Below are positions 43,304 to 54,974 of a stretch of DNA of 64,000 nucleotides, piece after piece. Position numbers and translations under genes: made by a program. The first letter of the stretch is position 1. Each line of letters starts with the position of its first letter. The DNA comes from an uncultured Pantoea sp. (GTDB lineage: Bacteria; Pseudomonadota; Gammaproteobacteria; Enterobacterales; Enterobacteriaceae), in the NCBI GenBank assembly GCA_913775175.1, contig CAJYKU010000019.1:124001-188000 (forward strand), read 5' to 3'. The notes under the pieces are model-generated. The model was not told the origin of the DNA and searched no databases. It saw only the letters and a list, made by a program, of their open reading frames with translations.

Positions 43304-44500
43304 TCAGTGTCTTACCGTTTCAAGAATATCGATCCAGCCATGTCCGGTGGTGACCTCACTGCCGTGCAGCCAGCGGCGCAGCATATTCATCGCCATCATC
43401 GCTACCACTCGCTGCCGGGTTTCCAGATTGTGACGTCCATGGGTAAATTTTACCCGTTGTCCCCAGCCCGCTTCCGGTGTCTCCAGCACCAGCGTGATCT
43501 CACCCTCTTTAAGCTCCCCGATAGCCAGCACCAGCGCACTCTGCTGCTGCCGCGCCAGCGCACGTGCGCGTTCAGCCATCGCCTGCAACGTTTCTGCCTG
43601 CGCAGGCAGGATCTCACTCTGGATCAAGGGCACACCGCTGCTGGCCAGCTGCCAGTGCAGCAGACCCGCACTATACTGCTCGCTGGTGATCAGCTGCAGC
43701 TTACGCTGATGCAGCTCACGTGCCAGCAGCGCAGGTAATCCCTCAGTGCCTTCAAAGATCGTACACTCTGCCAGCAGTAATTTTACCTGCTGCCATACCT
43801 GCTCCATGGCAACGCGCGCGCTGGCAGGACCGGTAAGCTTGATTTCAATAATCGGCATAGAGGAACGATAGCCCATTACCACCTCTTCCGGCAGCGTCAG
43901 CTGCTCCAGCTCAGCAGCAATATCGCTTTCGCCGCGACCAAAGGTGGTCAGACGCAGACAGAGCGGCGGCTCCGGCAGCGTAAAACGCGCTCTGAGCCGG
44001 GGAATAATCTCCTGCTCTACCATGAGTTTGAACTCAGAAGGCACACCTGGCGTAAAGAAAATCCAGCAGCGATTAAGCTGTAGCGCAAAACCACAGGCCG
44101 TACCTGCCGGATTGTTAATCAGTTCAGCGTTAGCGGGGATCTCTGCCTGCTTGCGGTTGCCGGGCGCCATGGTACGCCCACGGCTGGCAAACCAGGCTTC
44201 CATATTTGCCAGCCACTCTTCCTGCAGCACCAGCTCACAGCCGCAGGCAGCAGCAGCGGCCTGCGCGCTTAAATCATCAGATGTCGGCCCCAGCCCGCCG
44301 TTAACAATCAGTACATCGGCAACCTGACTACGGCTCTGTAGCGCCTCAATCAGCGCAGGCAGTGCATCGCCCACCGTGGTACGGCTGGTCATCGGCAGTC
44401 CATGCTGAAACAGTATATCGGCCAGCCATGCCGCATTTGTATCAACAATCTGTCCATGCAGTACTTCATCGCCAGTGGCGAGCATCTCAACACGTATCAC
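43304..44500 (-). CDS. yfaY: CinA-family protein (YfaY-like, MoCF-binding domain)
   Basis: MIRVEMLATGDEVLHGQIVDTNAAWLADILFQHGLPM...NGGLGPTSDDL. Confidence 0.92.
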   Translation of the reverse strand: MIRVEMLATGDEVLHGQIVDTNAAWLADILFQHGLPMTSRTTVGDALPALIEALQSRSQVADVLIVNGGLGPTSDDLSAQAAAAACGCELVLQEEWLANMEAWFASRGRTMAPGNRKQAEIPANAELINNPAGTACGFALQLNRCWIFFTPGVPSEFKLMVEQEIIPRLRARFTLPEPPLCLRLTTFGRGESDIAAELEQLTLPEEVVMGYRSSMPIIEIKLTGPASARVAMEQVWQQVKLLLAECTIFEGTEGLPALLARELHQRKLQLITSEQYSAGLLHWQLASSGVPLIQSEILPAQAETLQAMAERARALARQQQSALVLAIGELKEGEITLVLETPEAGWGQRVKFTHGRHNLETRQRVVAMMAMNMLRRWLHGSEVTTGHGWIDILETVRH

Positions 44501-44663
44501 GCTGTATTCTCCTTGTTCTGGTCACTCTTTACTGTAGGAGGCTACCTGAGGGAATACAATCACTGACCGGGTGAAACCGGATAGCGGCGAGTCAGAGAGG
44601 GGGAGAGGAAAGAAGAACAGCGGGAAATAAACGGGCACGACAAATGTCGTACCCGGTAATCTG

Positions 44664-44984
44664 TTAGCGGCGTGCCAGCAGTAAGCCTACAAACAGGCCT
44701 GCAGCAGCGCCAATGCCTACACCCTGCCACGGTTTTTCATGCACATAGTCATCTGCACGATAAGCAGCCTGCTTAGCGCGATAGTAATAGCTATCGGACG
44801 CCTGGCTGACACGGCTCTTAACGTCGTCCAGTGCCTGCTCCGCTTTCTGTTTGAGTTCAATATATTTTTGATCGGCCGGATCGCCGGAAGCACGTAGCAC
44901 TTCTTCAAGCGTTTCTGTTAACAGCGCCAGATCGTCGTCAATACCCGATTCATAACGATTATCAAATTGGTTCGAAGATGACAT
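44664..44984 (-). CDS. elaB: Tail-anchored stress membrane protein ElaB
   Basis: RASGDPADQKYIELKQKAEQALDDVKSRVSQASDSYYYRAKQAAYRADDYVHEKPWQGVGIGAAAGL. Confidence 0.95.
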   Translation of the reverse strand: MSSSNQFDNRYESGIDDDLALLTETLEEVLRASGDPADQKYIELKQKAEQALDDVKSRVSQASDSYYYRAKQAAYRADDYVHEKPWQGVGIGAAAGLFVGLLLARR

Positions 44985-45272
44985 TATGCGGTTCCTCCGT
45001 GTTCATAACGTGTCGATTAACTATAGCTACAAATTCACGCTCTGCTGACAGAAATTCTGTCATCACTGGTAAGCAAACGCGTCTGGATTTGCAAAGTTGC
45101 GTCCAAACCCCCGGCAGCGCAGAGAATCCGCTTCGTTTCTTTGATTAATCTGATAAATTTTCAGCTGACTGAATTTTTTAATTGCGCCACTGTCGTAATC
45201 AGCTGTAGCCCGACGCTAACCGTCTGGAAACAGACAAAATACACCTGAGCAGCTAAGGATTAGAATTCCGGC

Positions 45273-46931
45273 ATGAATCGTAGAAAGTTTGTGAAAGCGT
45301 CTGTTGCTCTGTCTGCCATTGGTGGCATGACTGGCCTCTCCTCACTATTTGCCAACGCCGCCTGGGCCGATGACGGCATTGCCGATGGCAAAGCGGTGCG
45401 CTTCGATTTTGATTTACTGCAGCAGAAAGCCGCTGCGCTGGCGAAAAAGCCCTGGGGCGGCGCACCAGGCCCGCTGCCTGATACGCTGGCGACCCTGACC
45501 CCGCAGGCGTATAACGAAATCGAGTACGATCCTCAGCAGTCCCTGTGGAGCAATATCGCCAACCGCGAACTGGACGTGCAGTTTTTCCATGTCGGTATGG
45601 GATTTAAACGCCGTATCCGCATGTTCTCCGTGGATGCTGCCAGCCGCGAGGCGCGTGAGATTCATTTCCGCCCTGAGCTGTTTAATTATCACGATGCCAA
45701 CGTAGATACCCAGCAGCTGGCTGGCAAAACCGATCTCGGATTTGCTGGTTTTCGTGCATTTAAAAAACCAGAGCTGGCGCGGCGCGATATCGTCTCTTTT
45801 CTGGGAGCCAGCTACTTCCGCGCCGTGGATGAGACTTATCAGTATGGCCTCTCCGCACGCGGCGTTGCCGTTAACACCCTGAGCAGCGGTCAGGAAGAGT
45901 TTCCCGATTTTACTGCGTTCTGGTTTGAGACGCCTGCGGCTGATGACACCACATTTGTAGTCTATGCCCTGCTGGATGGTGCCAGTCTGACCGGTGCCTA
46001 TAAATTTACCATTCATTGCGAAGAGAAACGCGTCGTGATGGAGGTAGAGAACCATCTCTATGCGCGTAAAGAGATCCGCCAGCTTGGTATCGCGCCAATG
46101 ACCAGTATGTTCAGCTGCGGTACCAATGAACGTCGTATGTGCAATACCTATCATCCGCAGATCCATGACTCCGATCGTCTGGCGATGTGGAGCGGTAGCG
46201 GCGAGTGGATTGCCCGCCCGCTGAATAATCCGCAGCGCCTGCAGTTCAACGCCTATAAAGATGAAAATCCGCGTGGATTTGGTCTGCTGCAGCTCGATCA
46301 TGACTTCAAGAACTATCAGGATGTGATTGGCTGGTATGACAAACGCCCCAGCCTCTGGGTAGAGCCGGTGGGAAAATGGGGGAAAGGTGCCATTAACCTG
46401 ATGGAGATCCCCACCACTGGTGAGACACTGGATAATGTGGTTTGCTTCTGGCAGCCGGAGGAGTCATTTAAAGCAGGCAGCGAACTCAGCTTTGGTTATA
46501 AGCTCTACTGGAGCCAGCTGCCCCCGGTGCGCAGCGATCTGGCGCGCGTAGATGCCACACGTACCGGTATCGGAGGCTTTCCGGAGGGCTGGGCTCCGGG
46601 CGAGCACTTCCCTGATACCTGGTGCCGTCGCTTTGCCATCGATTTTATTGGTGGCGATTTAAAAGCCGCTGCGCCCAAAGGCATTGAGCCGGTGATTACC
46701 GTCTCATCCGGCAGCGTTAAACAGGTGGAAACGCTCTATGTTGAACCCACCACCGGATACCGCATTCTGTTTGACTGGTATCCAGACAGCGACGCCACCA
46801 CTCCGGTCGAGATGCGCCTGTTTTTACGCTCTAAAGATGAAACGCTGAGTGAAACCTGGCTCTATCAATATTTTCCGCCGCCGCCAGACCAGCGTAAATA
46901 TACTGACGATCGGCAGATGACGCCGGATTAA
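45273..46931 (+). CDS. opgD: Osmoregulated periplasmic glucan biosynthesis protein OpgD (Tat substrate)
   Basis: [32 protein letters not shown] twin-arginine signal; OpgG/D fold sequence. Confidence 0.93.
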   Translation: MNRRKFVKASVALSAIGGMTGLSSLFANAAWADDGIADGKAVRFDFDLLQQKAAALAKKPWGGAPGPLPDTLATLTPQAYNEIEYDPQQSLWSNIANRELDVQFFHVGMGFKRRIRMFSVDAASREAREIHFRPELFNYHDANVDTQQLAGKTDLGFAGFRAFKKPELARRDIVSFLGASYFRAVDETYQYGLSARGVAVNTLSSGQEEFPDFTAFWFETPAADDTTFVVYALLDGASLTGAYKFTIHCEEKRVVMEVENHLYARKEIRQLGIAPMTSMFSCGTNERRMCNTYHPQIHDSDRLAMWSGSGEWIARPLNNPQRLQFNAYKDENPRGFGLLQLDHDFKNYQDVIGWYDKRPSLWVEPVGKWGKGAINLMEIPTTGETLDNVVCFWQPEESFKAGSELSFGYKLYWSQLPPVRSDLARVDATRTGIGGFPEGWAPGEHFPDTWCRRFAIDFIGGDLKAAAPKGIEPVITVSSGSVKQVETLYVEPTTGYRILFDWYPDSDATTPVEMRLFLRSKDETLSETWLYQYFPPPPDQRKYTDDRQMTPD

Positions 46932-46962
46932 CGCTATTATTAACGGCGGGGCTTACTCGCCG

Positions 46963-47415
46963 TTATGCTTTCTGCATACCAATATGCGGGATATCATCTT
47001 CCAGATAGACCGCCGTTACGGCGCGAAATCCCAGCCGGCTATAAAAACCTTCCAGATGCGCCTGCGCAGAGAGATAAAGGGGCTGACCCGGCCAGTGAGT
47101 GGCGCAGCTATTCAGCACCTGCTCCATCAGACGATAACCGAGTTTCAGCCCGCGAGCCTCTTCTGACACAATCACCCGTCCGATTACCACTGCATCACCT
47201 GCCTGCCGCGGCGTGAGAACACGGGCACAGGCGAGCAGTTTGCCCTCGAGCATACCCAATATATGCCGGTTATCCGCCGCCAGATCCTCTCCATCGACAT
47301 CCTGATAGGGACAGCTTTGCTCCACAATAAACACCCGGTTGCGTAACATCAGCAGCCTATAGAGTTGCTGCGGCGTCAGCTCGCGGTGATGACAATCTAG
47401 CCATGTGATCTGCAT
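46963..47415 (-). CDS. elaA: GNAT-family acetyltransferase ElaA
   Basis: RNRVFIVEQSCPYQDVDGEDLAADNRHILG...YLSAQAHLEGFYSRLGF; start trimmed to MQITWLDCHH. Confidence 0.92.
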   Translation of the reverse strand: MQITWLDCHHRELTPQQLYRLLMLRNRVFIVEQSCPYQDVDGEDLAADNRHILGMLEGKLLACARVLTPRQAGDAVVIGRVIVSEEARGLKLGYRLMEQVLNSCATHWPGQPLYLSAQAHLEGFYSRLGFRAVTAVYLEDDIPHIGMQKA

Positions 47416-47502
47416 ACGATCTCCTGCTGGTAATAAGTCTGCTCTGAGACTATCACATCCGCTGCAATACACGCACAATCGCCTCACGCTGTAAAACCCG
47501 GA

Positions 47503-47531
47503 CAAAAAAAATCAGGCCCGGAGGCCTGATT
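47503..47531 (-). terminator. Rho-independent terminator of the nuo operon
   Basis: AATCAGGCC-4 nt-GGCCTGATT with T-run on the minus strand, just past nuoN. Confidence 0.92.
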
Positions 47532-47550
47532 CAGTTATATCAGCGTGCGG

Positions 47551-49008
47551 TTACATCAGCGGCTGAGCCAGCTGTACCAGCGTGATCAGCGGCTGCGGAT
47601 AAACCCCCAGCAGCAGCACGAGAATTGCAGAGATCAGTACCACTACCCCGCCCGCAGTAAACGCCCAGTTAGCCTGAGTATCACGGGTGTGCAGCTCGGG
47701 CGGACTGAGATAGAGACTCACCGTCACACGTAAGTAGTAGTAAAGACCAATTGCACTGCCCGCCACCACCGCAGCCGTCAGCCACCAGAGATGTGCGTTG
47801 ACGCCTGAAGCGATAACGTAAAACTTGCCGATAAAGCCCAGCGTCATTGGAATACCCGCCAGCGAGAGCATCATCACTGTCATCACCGCAGAGAGTACCG
47901 GACGATGCCAGAACAGACCACGATAGGAGTAGAGTGAATCTGCATCAGGCCCACGATATGGGCTGGACATCAGACTAACCACACCAAACGCACCCAGGCT
48001 GCTGAACAGGTAACCTGCCAGGTAAACACCGGCGGTTTCCAGTGAGAGCTGGTGTGTTTTTACCGCAATCAGTGCCACCAGCAGATAACCAAGATGCGCG
48101 ATAGAGGAGTAGCCGAGCAGACGTTTGATGTTGCTCTGCGAAATCGCCATCAGGTTACCAAACAGAATCGATACAAAGGCGATAATACCCAGCACCGTAC
48201 GCACTGCTTCACTATCGGTCAGCGGCGCATACATAAACAGGCGCATCACCACGCCAAAGATAGCGATTTTGCTGGCGGTTGCCAGAAAGGTCGATACCGG
48301 AGCAGGTGCGCCCTGATAGACATCTGGCGTCCAGAGATGGAATGGCACCAGTGACAGTTTGAAACCCAGCCCGATAATCATCATGCCAAGTCCAACCAGC
48401 AGCAGTGGTTGCTGAATCATACTGTCATTAAGGCTGTTACCAAGCTGAACAAAGCTCAGACTGCCGGAGTCTGCATAGACCAGCGCAATACCAAACAGCA
48501 GGAACGAAGAGGCCGCTGCTGAAAGAATGGTGTATTTCAGCGCAGCCTCCAGTGAACGCTTCTGGCGGAAGGCATAGCCAATCAGACCAAACAGCGGCAG
48601 CGAAAGCAGTTCGATACCGATAAACAGCGCCGCCAGATGGTTAGCGCTGGCCAGAACCACCCCGCCCAGCGCAGCAATCAGCACCAGCAGATAGAACTCA
48701 TCTTTGTTGTCGGGAAAACCCGCCAGCCACGGATAAGCAAAGGTGCAGGTCGCGAGGCTCGCCAGCATCACCAGCGCAGTATAAAACATGGAGTAGCCAT
48801 CTACGCGCAGTAGCGGCGTAACATCCATTGCCCCTGCCTGACCGACAAACCAGAGTGATACCAGCGCGAGGTTAAGACCAATTACAGTCAGCGTGGCATT
48901 AACAAAGTGGTTGCGTCGCCACGCAATGGACAACATTACAACCACCACCGTCAATCCGACGATCAGCAGCGGCAGTAGCGCGATCAATTGTTGAGGAGTT
49001 ATTGTCAT
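47551..49008 (-). CDS. nuoN: NADH-quinone oxidoreductase subunit N
   Basis: 485 aa antiporter-like subunit; operon order. Confidence 0.96.
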   Translation of the reverse strand: MTITPQQLIALLPLLIVGLTVVVVMLSIAWRRNHFVNATLTVIGLNLALVSLWFVGQAGAMDVTPLLRVDGYSMFYTALVMLASLATCTFAYPWLAGFPDNKDEFYLLVLIAALGGVVLASANHLAALFIGIELLSLPLFGLIGYAFRQKRSLEAALKYTILSAAASSFLLFGIALVYADSGSLSFVQLGNSLNDSMIQQPLLLVGLGMMIIGLGFKLSLVPFHLWTPDVYQGAPAPVSTFLATASKIAIFGVVMRLFMYAPLTDSEAVRTVLGIIAFVSILFGNLMAISQSNIKRLLGYSSIAHLGYLLVALIAVKTHQLSLETAGVYLAGYLFSSLGAFGVVSLMSSPYRGPDADSLYSYRGLFWHRPVLSAVMTVMMLSLAGIPMTLGFIGKFYVIASGVNAHLWWLTAAVVAGSAIGLYYYLRVTVSLYLSPPELHTRDTQANWAFTAGGVVVLISAILVLLLGVYPQPLITLVQLAQPLM

Positions 49009-49014
49009 GGCGAA

Positions 49015-50535
49015 TTACGGCCTTGTAGTTGAAATTGAAGCGGTAAACCACTGCTGAATATTGCTCATTGCAGCATGGGATGTATCAAGAATCGGCTGCG
49101 GGTAGATACCCAGTAGCACCAGCAGCACAACCAGCACACCAATAGTGGCAAATTCACGCGGTGACATACCCGGCAGTGGCGTGGTGGATTTCGCTTCGCC
49201 ATAGTAAGCGCGTTGCATCATGATCAGGGAGTAAACTGACGCAAACACCAGACCAAAGGTGGCAATAACAATAATGGCTGGCACCACCTGGAAGCTGCCT
49301 GTGAGGATCATAAATTCGCCGACAAAATTACCGGTGCCCGGCATACCCAGATTGGCAACGGCAAAAAACAGCGACAGACCCGGGATCCATTTGATTCGTG
49401 ACCAGAGGCCACCCATCTGACGCATATCACGGGTATGCAGACGCTCATAAAGCTGACCACACAGGATAAATAGCGCTGCCGCTGACAGACCGTGGGCAAT
49501 CATCTGGATCACCGCACCCTGGAATGCCAGCTGGCTGCCGGTGTAGATAGCAATCAGGACAAAGCCCATATGGGAGATAGAGGTATAAGCAATCAGACGT
49601 TTAATATCGGTCTGAGAGAACGCCATCCATGCACCATAAAAGATACCGATAATACCAAGCCACATCGCTATTGGCGCAAATTCCGCTGACGCATCAGGAA
49701 ACAGTGGCAGGCTGAAGCGCAGCAGACCATAGGCTGCGGTTTTCAGCAGAATACCTGCGAGATCAACTGAACCTGCAGTCGGTGCCTGACTATGCGCATC
49801 CGGCAGCCAGCCGTGCAGCGGAACAACCGGCATCTTCACGGCAAAGGCGATAAAAAAGCCCAGCATCAGCAGCCACTCAACATTGCGCGACATAGGCGTT
49901 TTCAGCAGCGCTTCATAGCTGAATGTCCAGATGCCGGTGGCGTTATAGTGCACAAACACCAGCGCCAGAATGGCAATCAGCATCACCAGACCAGATGCCT
50001 GGGTATAGATAAAGAACTTAGTGGCTGCCGTGATACGGGTTTTGCCATCCGACGCTTTATGACCCCAGAGCGCGATCAGGAAGTACATCGGCACCAGCAT
50101 CATTTCCCAGAAGAAGAAGAACAGGAACATGTCGATGGCCAGGAACACGCCGATCACACCACCCAGAATCCACATCAGGTTCAGATGGAAAAAGCCCTGA
50201 TACTTCTGGATCTCATTCCAGGAGCAGAGTACCGCCATCAGACCCAGCAGACCAGTCAGCACCACCATCAGCAGTGAGAGACCATCGATAGCGAGATGGA
50301 AATGGATACCAAAGCGTGGGATCCATGCCACATCAAAACTCGATTGCCACTGCGGCATCCCGGTGGCCTGAGTCAGCGAGTAGCCTCCCTGCAACCATAG
50401 CTGCAGGCCAAGCGCCAGCGTAAGCCCCATAGTGATCAGGGCGATCCAGCGCGGCACTTTAGCGCCAAGGCGCTCAGCCAGCCAGCAAAGCAGGCCTCCG
50501 ACGAAGGGTATAATTATTAGCCAAGGTAATAGCAC
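49015..50535 (-). CDS. nuoM: NADH-quinone oxidoreductase subunit M
   Basis: 506 aa; operon order and similarity. Confidence 0.96.
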   Translation of the reverse strand: MLLPWLIIIPFVGGLLCWLAERLGAKVPRWIALITMGLTLALGLQLWLQGGYSLTQATGMPQWQSSFDVAWIPRFGIHFHLAIDGLSLLMVVLTGLLGLMAVLCSWNEIQKYQGFFHLNLMWILGGVIGVFLAIDMFLFFFFWEMMLVPMYFLIALWGHKASDGKTRITAATKFFIYTQASGLVMLIAILALVFVHYNATGIWTFSYEALLKTPMSRNVEWLLMLGFFIAFAVKMPVVPLHGWLPDAHSQAPTAGSVDLAGILLKTAAYGLLRFSLPLFPDASAEFAPIAMWLGIIGIFYGAWMAFSQTDIKRLIAYTSISHMGFVLIAIYTGSQLAFQGAVIQMIAHGLSAAALFILCGQLYERLHTRDMRQMGGLWSRIKWIPGLSLFFAVANLGMPGTGNFVGEFMILTGSFQVVPAIIVIATFGLVFASVYSLIMMQRAYYGEAKSTTPLPGMSPREFATIGVLVVLLVLLGIYPQPILDTSHAAMSNIQQWFTASISTTRP

Positions 50536-50749
50536 GGCGTACTTCCCTATAATTCGTCTCTGTTCGGGCTATCTCATTTGCCACTGTTGCCCCCGCCAGC
50601 GCCTGCAATCTTCACGTACAACGGTACGCTCTGGTTACTGGCACTGGCGGTTACAAAACTGGCTGCAGCGATAACGCCCGTGCATCAGACAATTTTGAAC
50701 ATTCTTACCTGGGATGTCGCCAGACACGACAACACCCCGCTCATCAACT

Positions 50750-52585
50750 CTACATCACCAGCATCAGGGCCAGTACCACGACAGCACCCACGCTCATTGA
50801 AGCCACATACCAGCGCAGATAGCCATTCTCGCTGACCACCAGCCCTTTGTTACCAACACGCGACAGCAACGCAGGCAGATTCATCAGAGAGTTCAGTGGA
50901 TCGCGCTGCAGAAGCCAGGCGATGCCGAGATAAGGTTTGACAAAGACTTTGTCATACAGCCAGTCAAAGCCCCAGGCTGCAAACCACCAGGTGCCAAAGA
51001 AGCGACCTGGCGCGCTGTTTGCCACCCGGCTGACCAGCTGGCGTTTACCCAGCCAGAGTGCAGCGGCAATCAGAATACCTGCGACAGCGACCAGACCAGA
51101 GGCGATCTCCAGCGTCATTTTGCCGCTTTCGCCAAACTCGTTTTCTGGCAGCACGCCAGCCAGCGGTGGCGTGATCAGCGCACCCACAAAGGTGGAGAGC
51201 ACCAGCAGCACAATCAGTGGCAGATGATGAGTAATTCCTTTGCCCGCATGAGCATGGATCTTCTCTTCACCGTGGAACACGATGAAAATCATGCGGAAGG
51301 TATAGATAGATGTCAGGAACGCGCCAACCAGACCGGCAACCATCAGATTGACATGACCGTTGGCCAGTGCGCCAAACAGGATCTCATCTTTACTGTAGAA
51401 GCCGGCAGTAACCAGCGGCAGCGCCGCCAGTGCCGCGCCGCCCACAAGGAAGCAGGCATAGACCAGCGGAATACTTTTGCGCAGGCCACCCATTTTGAAA
51501 ATGTTCTGCTCATGGTGACAGGCCAGAATCACTGAACCTGAAGAGAGGAACAGCAGTGCTTTAAAGAAAGCGTGCGTCATCAGATGGAAAATGGCCGCAT
51601 CCCAGGCCTGGACGCCCAGCGCAAGGAACATATAGCCGATCTGACTCATGGTGGAGTAGGCCAGCACGCGTTTGATATCGGTCTGCACCAGTGCTGCAAA
51701 TCCTGCCAGTACCAGTGTTATCGCACCCACAATTCCGACCAGATGCAATACATCAGGCGTCAGCAGGAACAGGCCGTGGGTACGGGCAATCAGATAGACA
51801 CCAGCGGTCACCATGGTGGCAGCGTGGATCAGTGCGGATACTGGCGTCGGACCTGCCATCGCATCTGCCAGCCAGGTTTGCAGCGGTAGCTGAGCAGACT
51901 TACCAACCGCACCACCCAGCAGCATCAGCGTTGCCCACTGCAGCATCGTGTTGTCAGCGGCAAAGTGCGCCGGTGCCAGCTCCATCAGCTCGCGGAAGTT
52001 CAGCGTGCCAAGTTCGTTATAGAGAATAAACAGCGCAAATGCCAGAAACACATCGCCCACACGGGTGATGATAAAGGCTTTCATCGCTGCTTTACCATTC
52101 TCCGGATTGCTATAGTAGAAGCCAATCAGCAGATATGAGCAGAGCCCTACCCCTTCCCAGCCGAGATACATCAGCATCAGGTTATCGGCCAGCACCAGAA
52201 CCACCATACTGGCGATAAACAGGTTGGTATAGGCAAAAAAGCGCGAATATCCCTCTTCACCGCGCATATACCAGGAGGCAAACATATGGATAAAGAAGCC
52301 GACCCCGGTTACCACAGAGAGCATGGTCAGTGACAGGCCATCCAGCACCAGGTTTACTTTGATATCAAAGTTGCCAACATGCATCCAGGTCCAGAGAGCC
52401 TGCGTGAATGGCTGCTCTCCCTGATTGAAAAAGTCCATGCCTGCATAGAGCGTGGTCAGGGCCGCAAGCCCAACTGATCCCATTCCAATGGTAGCGGAAA
52501 GATTTTCCGACCAGCGGCCACGGGAAAACGCTAATAGCAGAAAGCCGATTAGCGGAAACAGTACAGTTAAATAGAGAAAATTCAT
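50750..52585 (-). CDS. nuoL: NADH-quinone oxidoreductase subunit L
   Basis: 611 aa; operon order and similarity. Confidence 0.96.
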   Translation of the reverse strand: MNFLYLTVLFPLIGFLLLAFSRGRWSENLSATIGMGSVGLAALTTLYAGMDFFNQGEQPFTQALWTWMHVGNFDIKVNLVLDGLSLTMLSVVTGVGFFIHMFASWYMRGEEGYSRFFAYTNLFIASMVVLVLADNLMLMYLGWEGVGLCSYLLIGFYYSNPENGKAAMKAFIITRVGDVFLAFALFILYNELGTLNFRELMELAPAHFAADNTMLQWATLMLLGGAVGKSAQLPLQTWLADAMAGPTPVSALIHAATMVTAGVYLIARTHGLFLLTPDVLHLVGIVGAITLVLAGFAALVQTDIKRVLAYSTMSQIGYMFLALGVQAWDAAIFHLMTHAFFKALLFLSSGSVILACHHEQNIFKMGGLRKSIPLVYACFLVGGAALAALPLVTAGFYSKDEILFGALANGHVNLMVAGLVGAFLTSIYTFRMIFIVFHGEEKIHAHAGKGITHHLPLIVLLVLSTFVGALITPPLAGVLPENEFGESGKMTLEIASGLVAVAGILIAAALWLGKRQLVSRVANSAPGRFFGTWWFAAWGFDWLYDKVFVKPYLGIAWLLQRDPLNSLMNLPALLSRVGNKGLVVSENGYLRWYVASMSVGAVVVLALMLVM

Positions 52586-52884
52586 CCGCGCATCTCGCTC
52601 ACTGTATCAATGTTCAGCGTCTGACGACGACGATAGAGCTGGAGCAGCAGCGCCAGACCAATGCTCGCTTCCGCTGCCGCAAGGCTGATTGCCAGGATAT
52701 ACATCACCTGTCCATCCGCCTGACCCCAATAGCTGCCCGCAACCACCAGCGCCAGCGCAGCGGCATTGATCATAACCTCCAGACCAATCAGCATAAATAG
52801 CAGATTGCGGCGCAGAACCAGCGAGGTCAGGCCAAGAACAAATAGCACCGCAGCCAGAATCAGGCCGTGTTGTAGTGGGATCAT
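52582..52884 (-). CDS. nuoK: NADH-quinone oxidoreductase subunit K
   Basis: 100 aa [41 protein letters not shown]. Confidence 0.97.
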   Translation of the reverse strand: MIPLQHGLILAAVLFVLGLTSLVLRRNLLFMLIGLEVMINAAALALVVAGSYWGQADGQVMYILAISLAAAEASIGLALLLQLYRRRQTLNIDTVSEMRG

Positions 52885-53432
52885 GCCTGCCCCTCCTTTT
52901 TGGATGCTGCATCCGTAACGCGATGACTCATCACTTCAGTGTGACGCTCGTCGCGCCCAATGTGGAAGGCCACCACCAGTCCTGCCAGCAGTAACATTGA
53001 AGCCAGCTCAACCGCGAGAACGTAAGGACCAAACAGAGTGATACCTACCGCTTTGGCATCAATAACAGTGCCATCAATGCCCTGATCGGTGGCGGTGAGA
53101 ATCGCATATACCATCACCACCAGCAGCAGTGCCGAGACAATCCCCGGACCTACCCACAGTGATGGCTTAAGCCACTCACGTTCCTGCTCCTGCTGGGTTT
53201 TACCCAGGTTCAGCATCATCACCACAAACACAAACAGCACCATAATGGCACCGGCGTAGACAATGATCTCCAGCGCACCAGCAAAGTAGGCACCCATCGC
53301 GAAAAACACACCAGCGATCGACAGCAGTGACACAATCAGGTACAGCAGCGCATGTACCGGATTAGTGTGGGTGATAACGCGCAGAGTCGTCAGCACCGCC
53401 ACCAGTCCGCAAAGATAAAACGCAAATTCCAT
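52881..53432 (-). CDS. nuoJ: NADH-quinone oxidoreductase subunit J
   Basis: [37 protein letters not shown]. Confidence 0.95.
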   Translation of the reverse strand: MEFAFYLCGLVAVLTTLRVITHTNPVHALLYLIVSLLSIAGVFFAMGAYFAGALEIIVYAGAIMVLFVFVVMMLNLGKTQQEQEREWLKPSLWVGPGIVSALLLVVMVYAILTATDQGIDGTVIDAKAVGITLFGPYVLAVELASMLLLAGLVVAFHIGRDERHTEVMSHRVTDAASKKEGQA

Positions 53433-53442
53433 ACCTGGCTCC

Positions 53443-53985
53443 TTAAGGTAATAGGCCTTTAACATCAATAGGCCTGGCTTCGTTTTCCGCGTCGCCTTTC
53501 TCTTTTCCGTCGATCGCCATACCCGCCATACGGTAGAAGTTATACTCCGGATATTTACCTGGCCCGGAGATCAGCAGATCCTGTTTTTCATACACCAGGT
53601 CCTGACGTTTGAACTCACCCAGCTCAAAGTCTGGCGTCAGCTGAATGGCCGTTGTCGGACACGCCTCTTCGCACAGGCCGCAGAAGATGCAGCGTGAGAA
53701 GTTGATACGGAAAAACTCCGGATACCAGCGGCCATCCTGCGTCTCTGCTTTTTGCAGCGAGATACATCCTACCGGACAGGCTACCGCACACAGGTTACAG
53801 GCTACACAGCGCTCTTCGCCGTCGGGATCGCGCGTCAGCACGATACGGCCACGATAGCGCGGCGGCAGATAAACTGGCTCTTCGGGATACATCTGGGTTT
53901 CACGCTTAGCGAACGCGTGCATACCGATCATCCAGATACTGCGCACTGTCGTGCCGAAACCAACGACAATATCTTTTAATGTCAT
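53443..53985 (-). CDS. nuoI: NADH-quinone oxidoreductase subunit I (2x[4Fe-4S])
   Basis: [16 protein letters not shown] and [16 protein letters not shown]. Confidence 0.97.
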   Translation of the reverse strand: MTLKDIVVGFGTTVRSIWMIGMHAFAKRETQMYPEEPVYLPPRYRGRIVLTRDPDGEERCVACNLCAVACPVGCISLQKAETQDGRWYPEFFRINFSRCIFCGLCEEACPTTAIQLTPDFELGEFKRQDLVYEKQDLLISGPGKYPEYNFYRMAGMAIDGKEKGDAENEARPIDVKGLLP

Positions 53986-53996
53986 CTCAATACCCC

Positions 53997-54974
53997 TTAC
54001 TGCGCGTTGTACAGAATCACTGCGGCAGTCGCCAGCAGGTTCAACAGCGTCAACGGCAGACAAACTTTCCAGCCGAACGACAGCACCTGGTCATAGCGTG
54101 GACGCGGCAGCGCAGCACGGATCAGGATAAACATCACCATAAAGAACGCCGTTTTCAGGGCGAACCAGATGAATGGCGGCAGGAATGGACCGTGCCAGCC
54201 ACCAAAGAACAGCGTGACGATCAGTGCGGAAACCGTGGTTATTGCCACATATTCGCCCACAAAGAACAGGCCGAACTTCATACCGGCATACTCAATGTGG
54301 TAACCATCCGCCAGCTCCTGTTCAGCTTCAGGCTGGTCAAATGGATGGCGGTGACACACAGCGACGCCGGCAATGCAGAACGTCACAAAACCAAAGAACT
54401 GTGGAATGATGTTCCACAGATGCGCCTGATTTTCGACAATCGCATTAAGGTTGAAAGAACCAGCCTGTGCAACCACACCCATCAGCGACAGGCCAAGAAA
54501 AACCTCGTAGCTCAGCGTCTGTGCCGAGGCACGCATCGCACCCAGCAGCGAGTATTTATTGTTACTCGACCAGCCAGCAAACAGCACGGCATAAACTGCC
54601 AGACCCGCCATCATCAGGAAAAACAGCAGACCGATATTGAGATCGGTCACCATCCAGGTCGGTGAAACCGGCACGATAGCAAACGCCAGCAGCAGCGACA
54701 CAAACGCGATAACCGGTGCCAGGGTAAAGATAAAGCGATCGGTAAACGGCGGAACCCAGTCCTCTTTAAAGAACATTTTGATCATATCCGCCGCCAGCTG
54801 CAGTGAACCACCCCAGCCGACCCGGTTAGGTCCATAGCGGTTCTGCCATAAGCCGAGCAGACGACGCTCGGCAAAACTCATAAATGCACCACAGGCGACC
54901 ACTACCAGCAGAATCACAATGGCTTTGACTACCTGCAGGATGATGTCAATAACGTCCGATGTCAGCCAGCTCAT
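53997..54974 (-). CDS. nuoH: NADH-quinone oxidoreductase subunit H
   Basis: 325 aa; [23 protein letters not shown]. Confidence 0.97.
   Translation of the reverse strand: MSWLTSDVIDIILQVVKAIVILLVVVACGAFMSFAERRLLGLWQNRYGPNRVGWGGSLQLAADMIKMFFKEDWVPPFTDRFIFTLAPVIAFVSLLLAFAIVPVSPTWMVTDLNIGLLFFLMMAGLAVYAVLFAGWSSNNKYSLLGAMRASAQTLSYEVFLGLSLMGVVAQAGSFNLNAIVENQAHLWNIIPQFFGFVTFCIAGVAVCHRHPFDQPEAEQELADGYHIEYAGMKFGLFFVGEYVAITTVSALIVTLFFGGWHGPFLPPFIWFALKTAFFMVMFILIRAALPRPRYDQVLSFGWKVCLPLTLLNLLATAAVILYNAQ

Noticed and set aside
45414-46301. 295-aa ORF antisense to opgD
   Set aside because: Shadow ORF; opgD frame is clearly the coding one
53979-54665. 228-aa plus-strand ORF over nuoH
   Set aside because: Antisense to conserved nuoH; composition typical of a frame shadow
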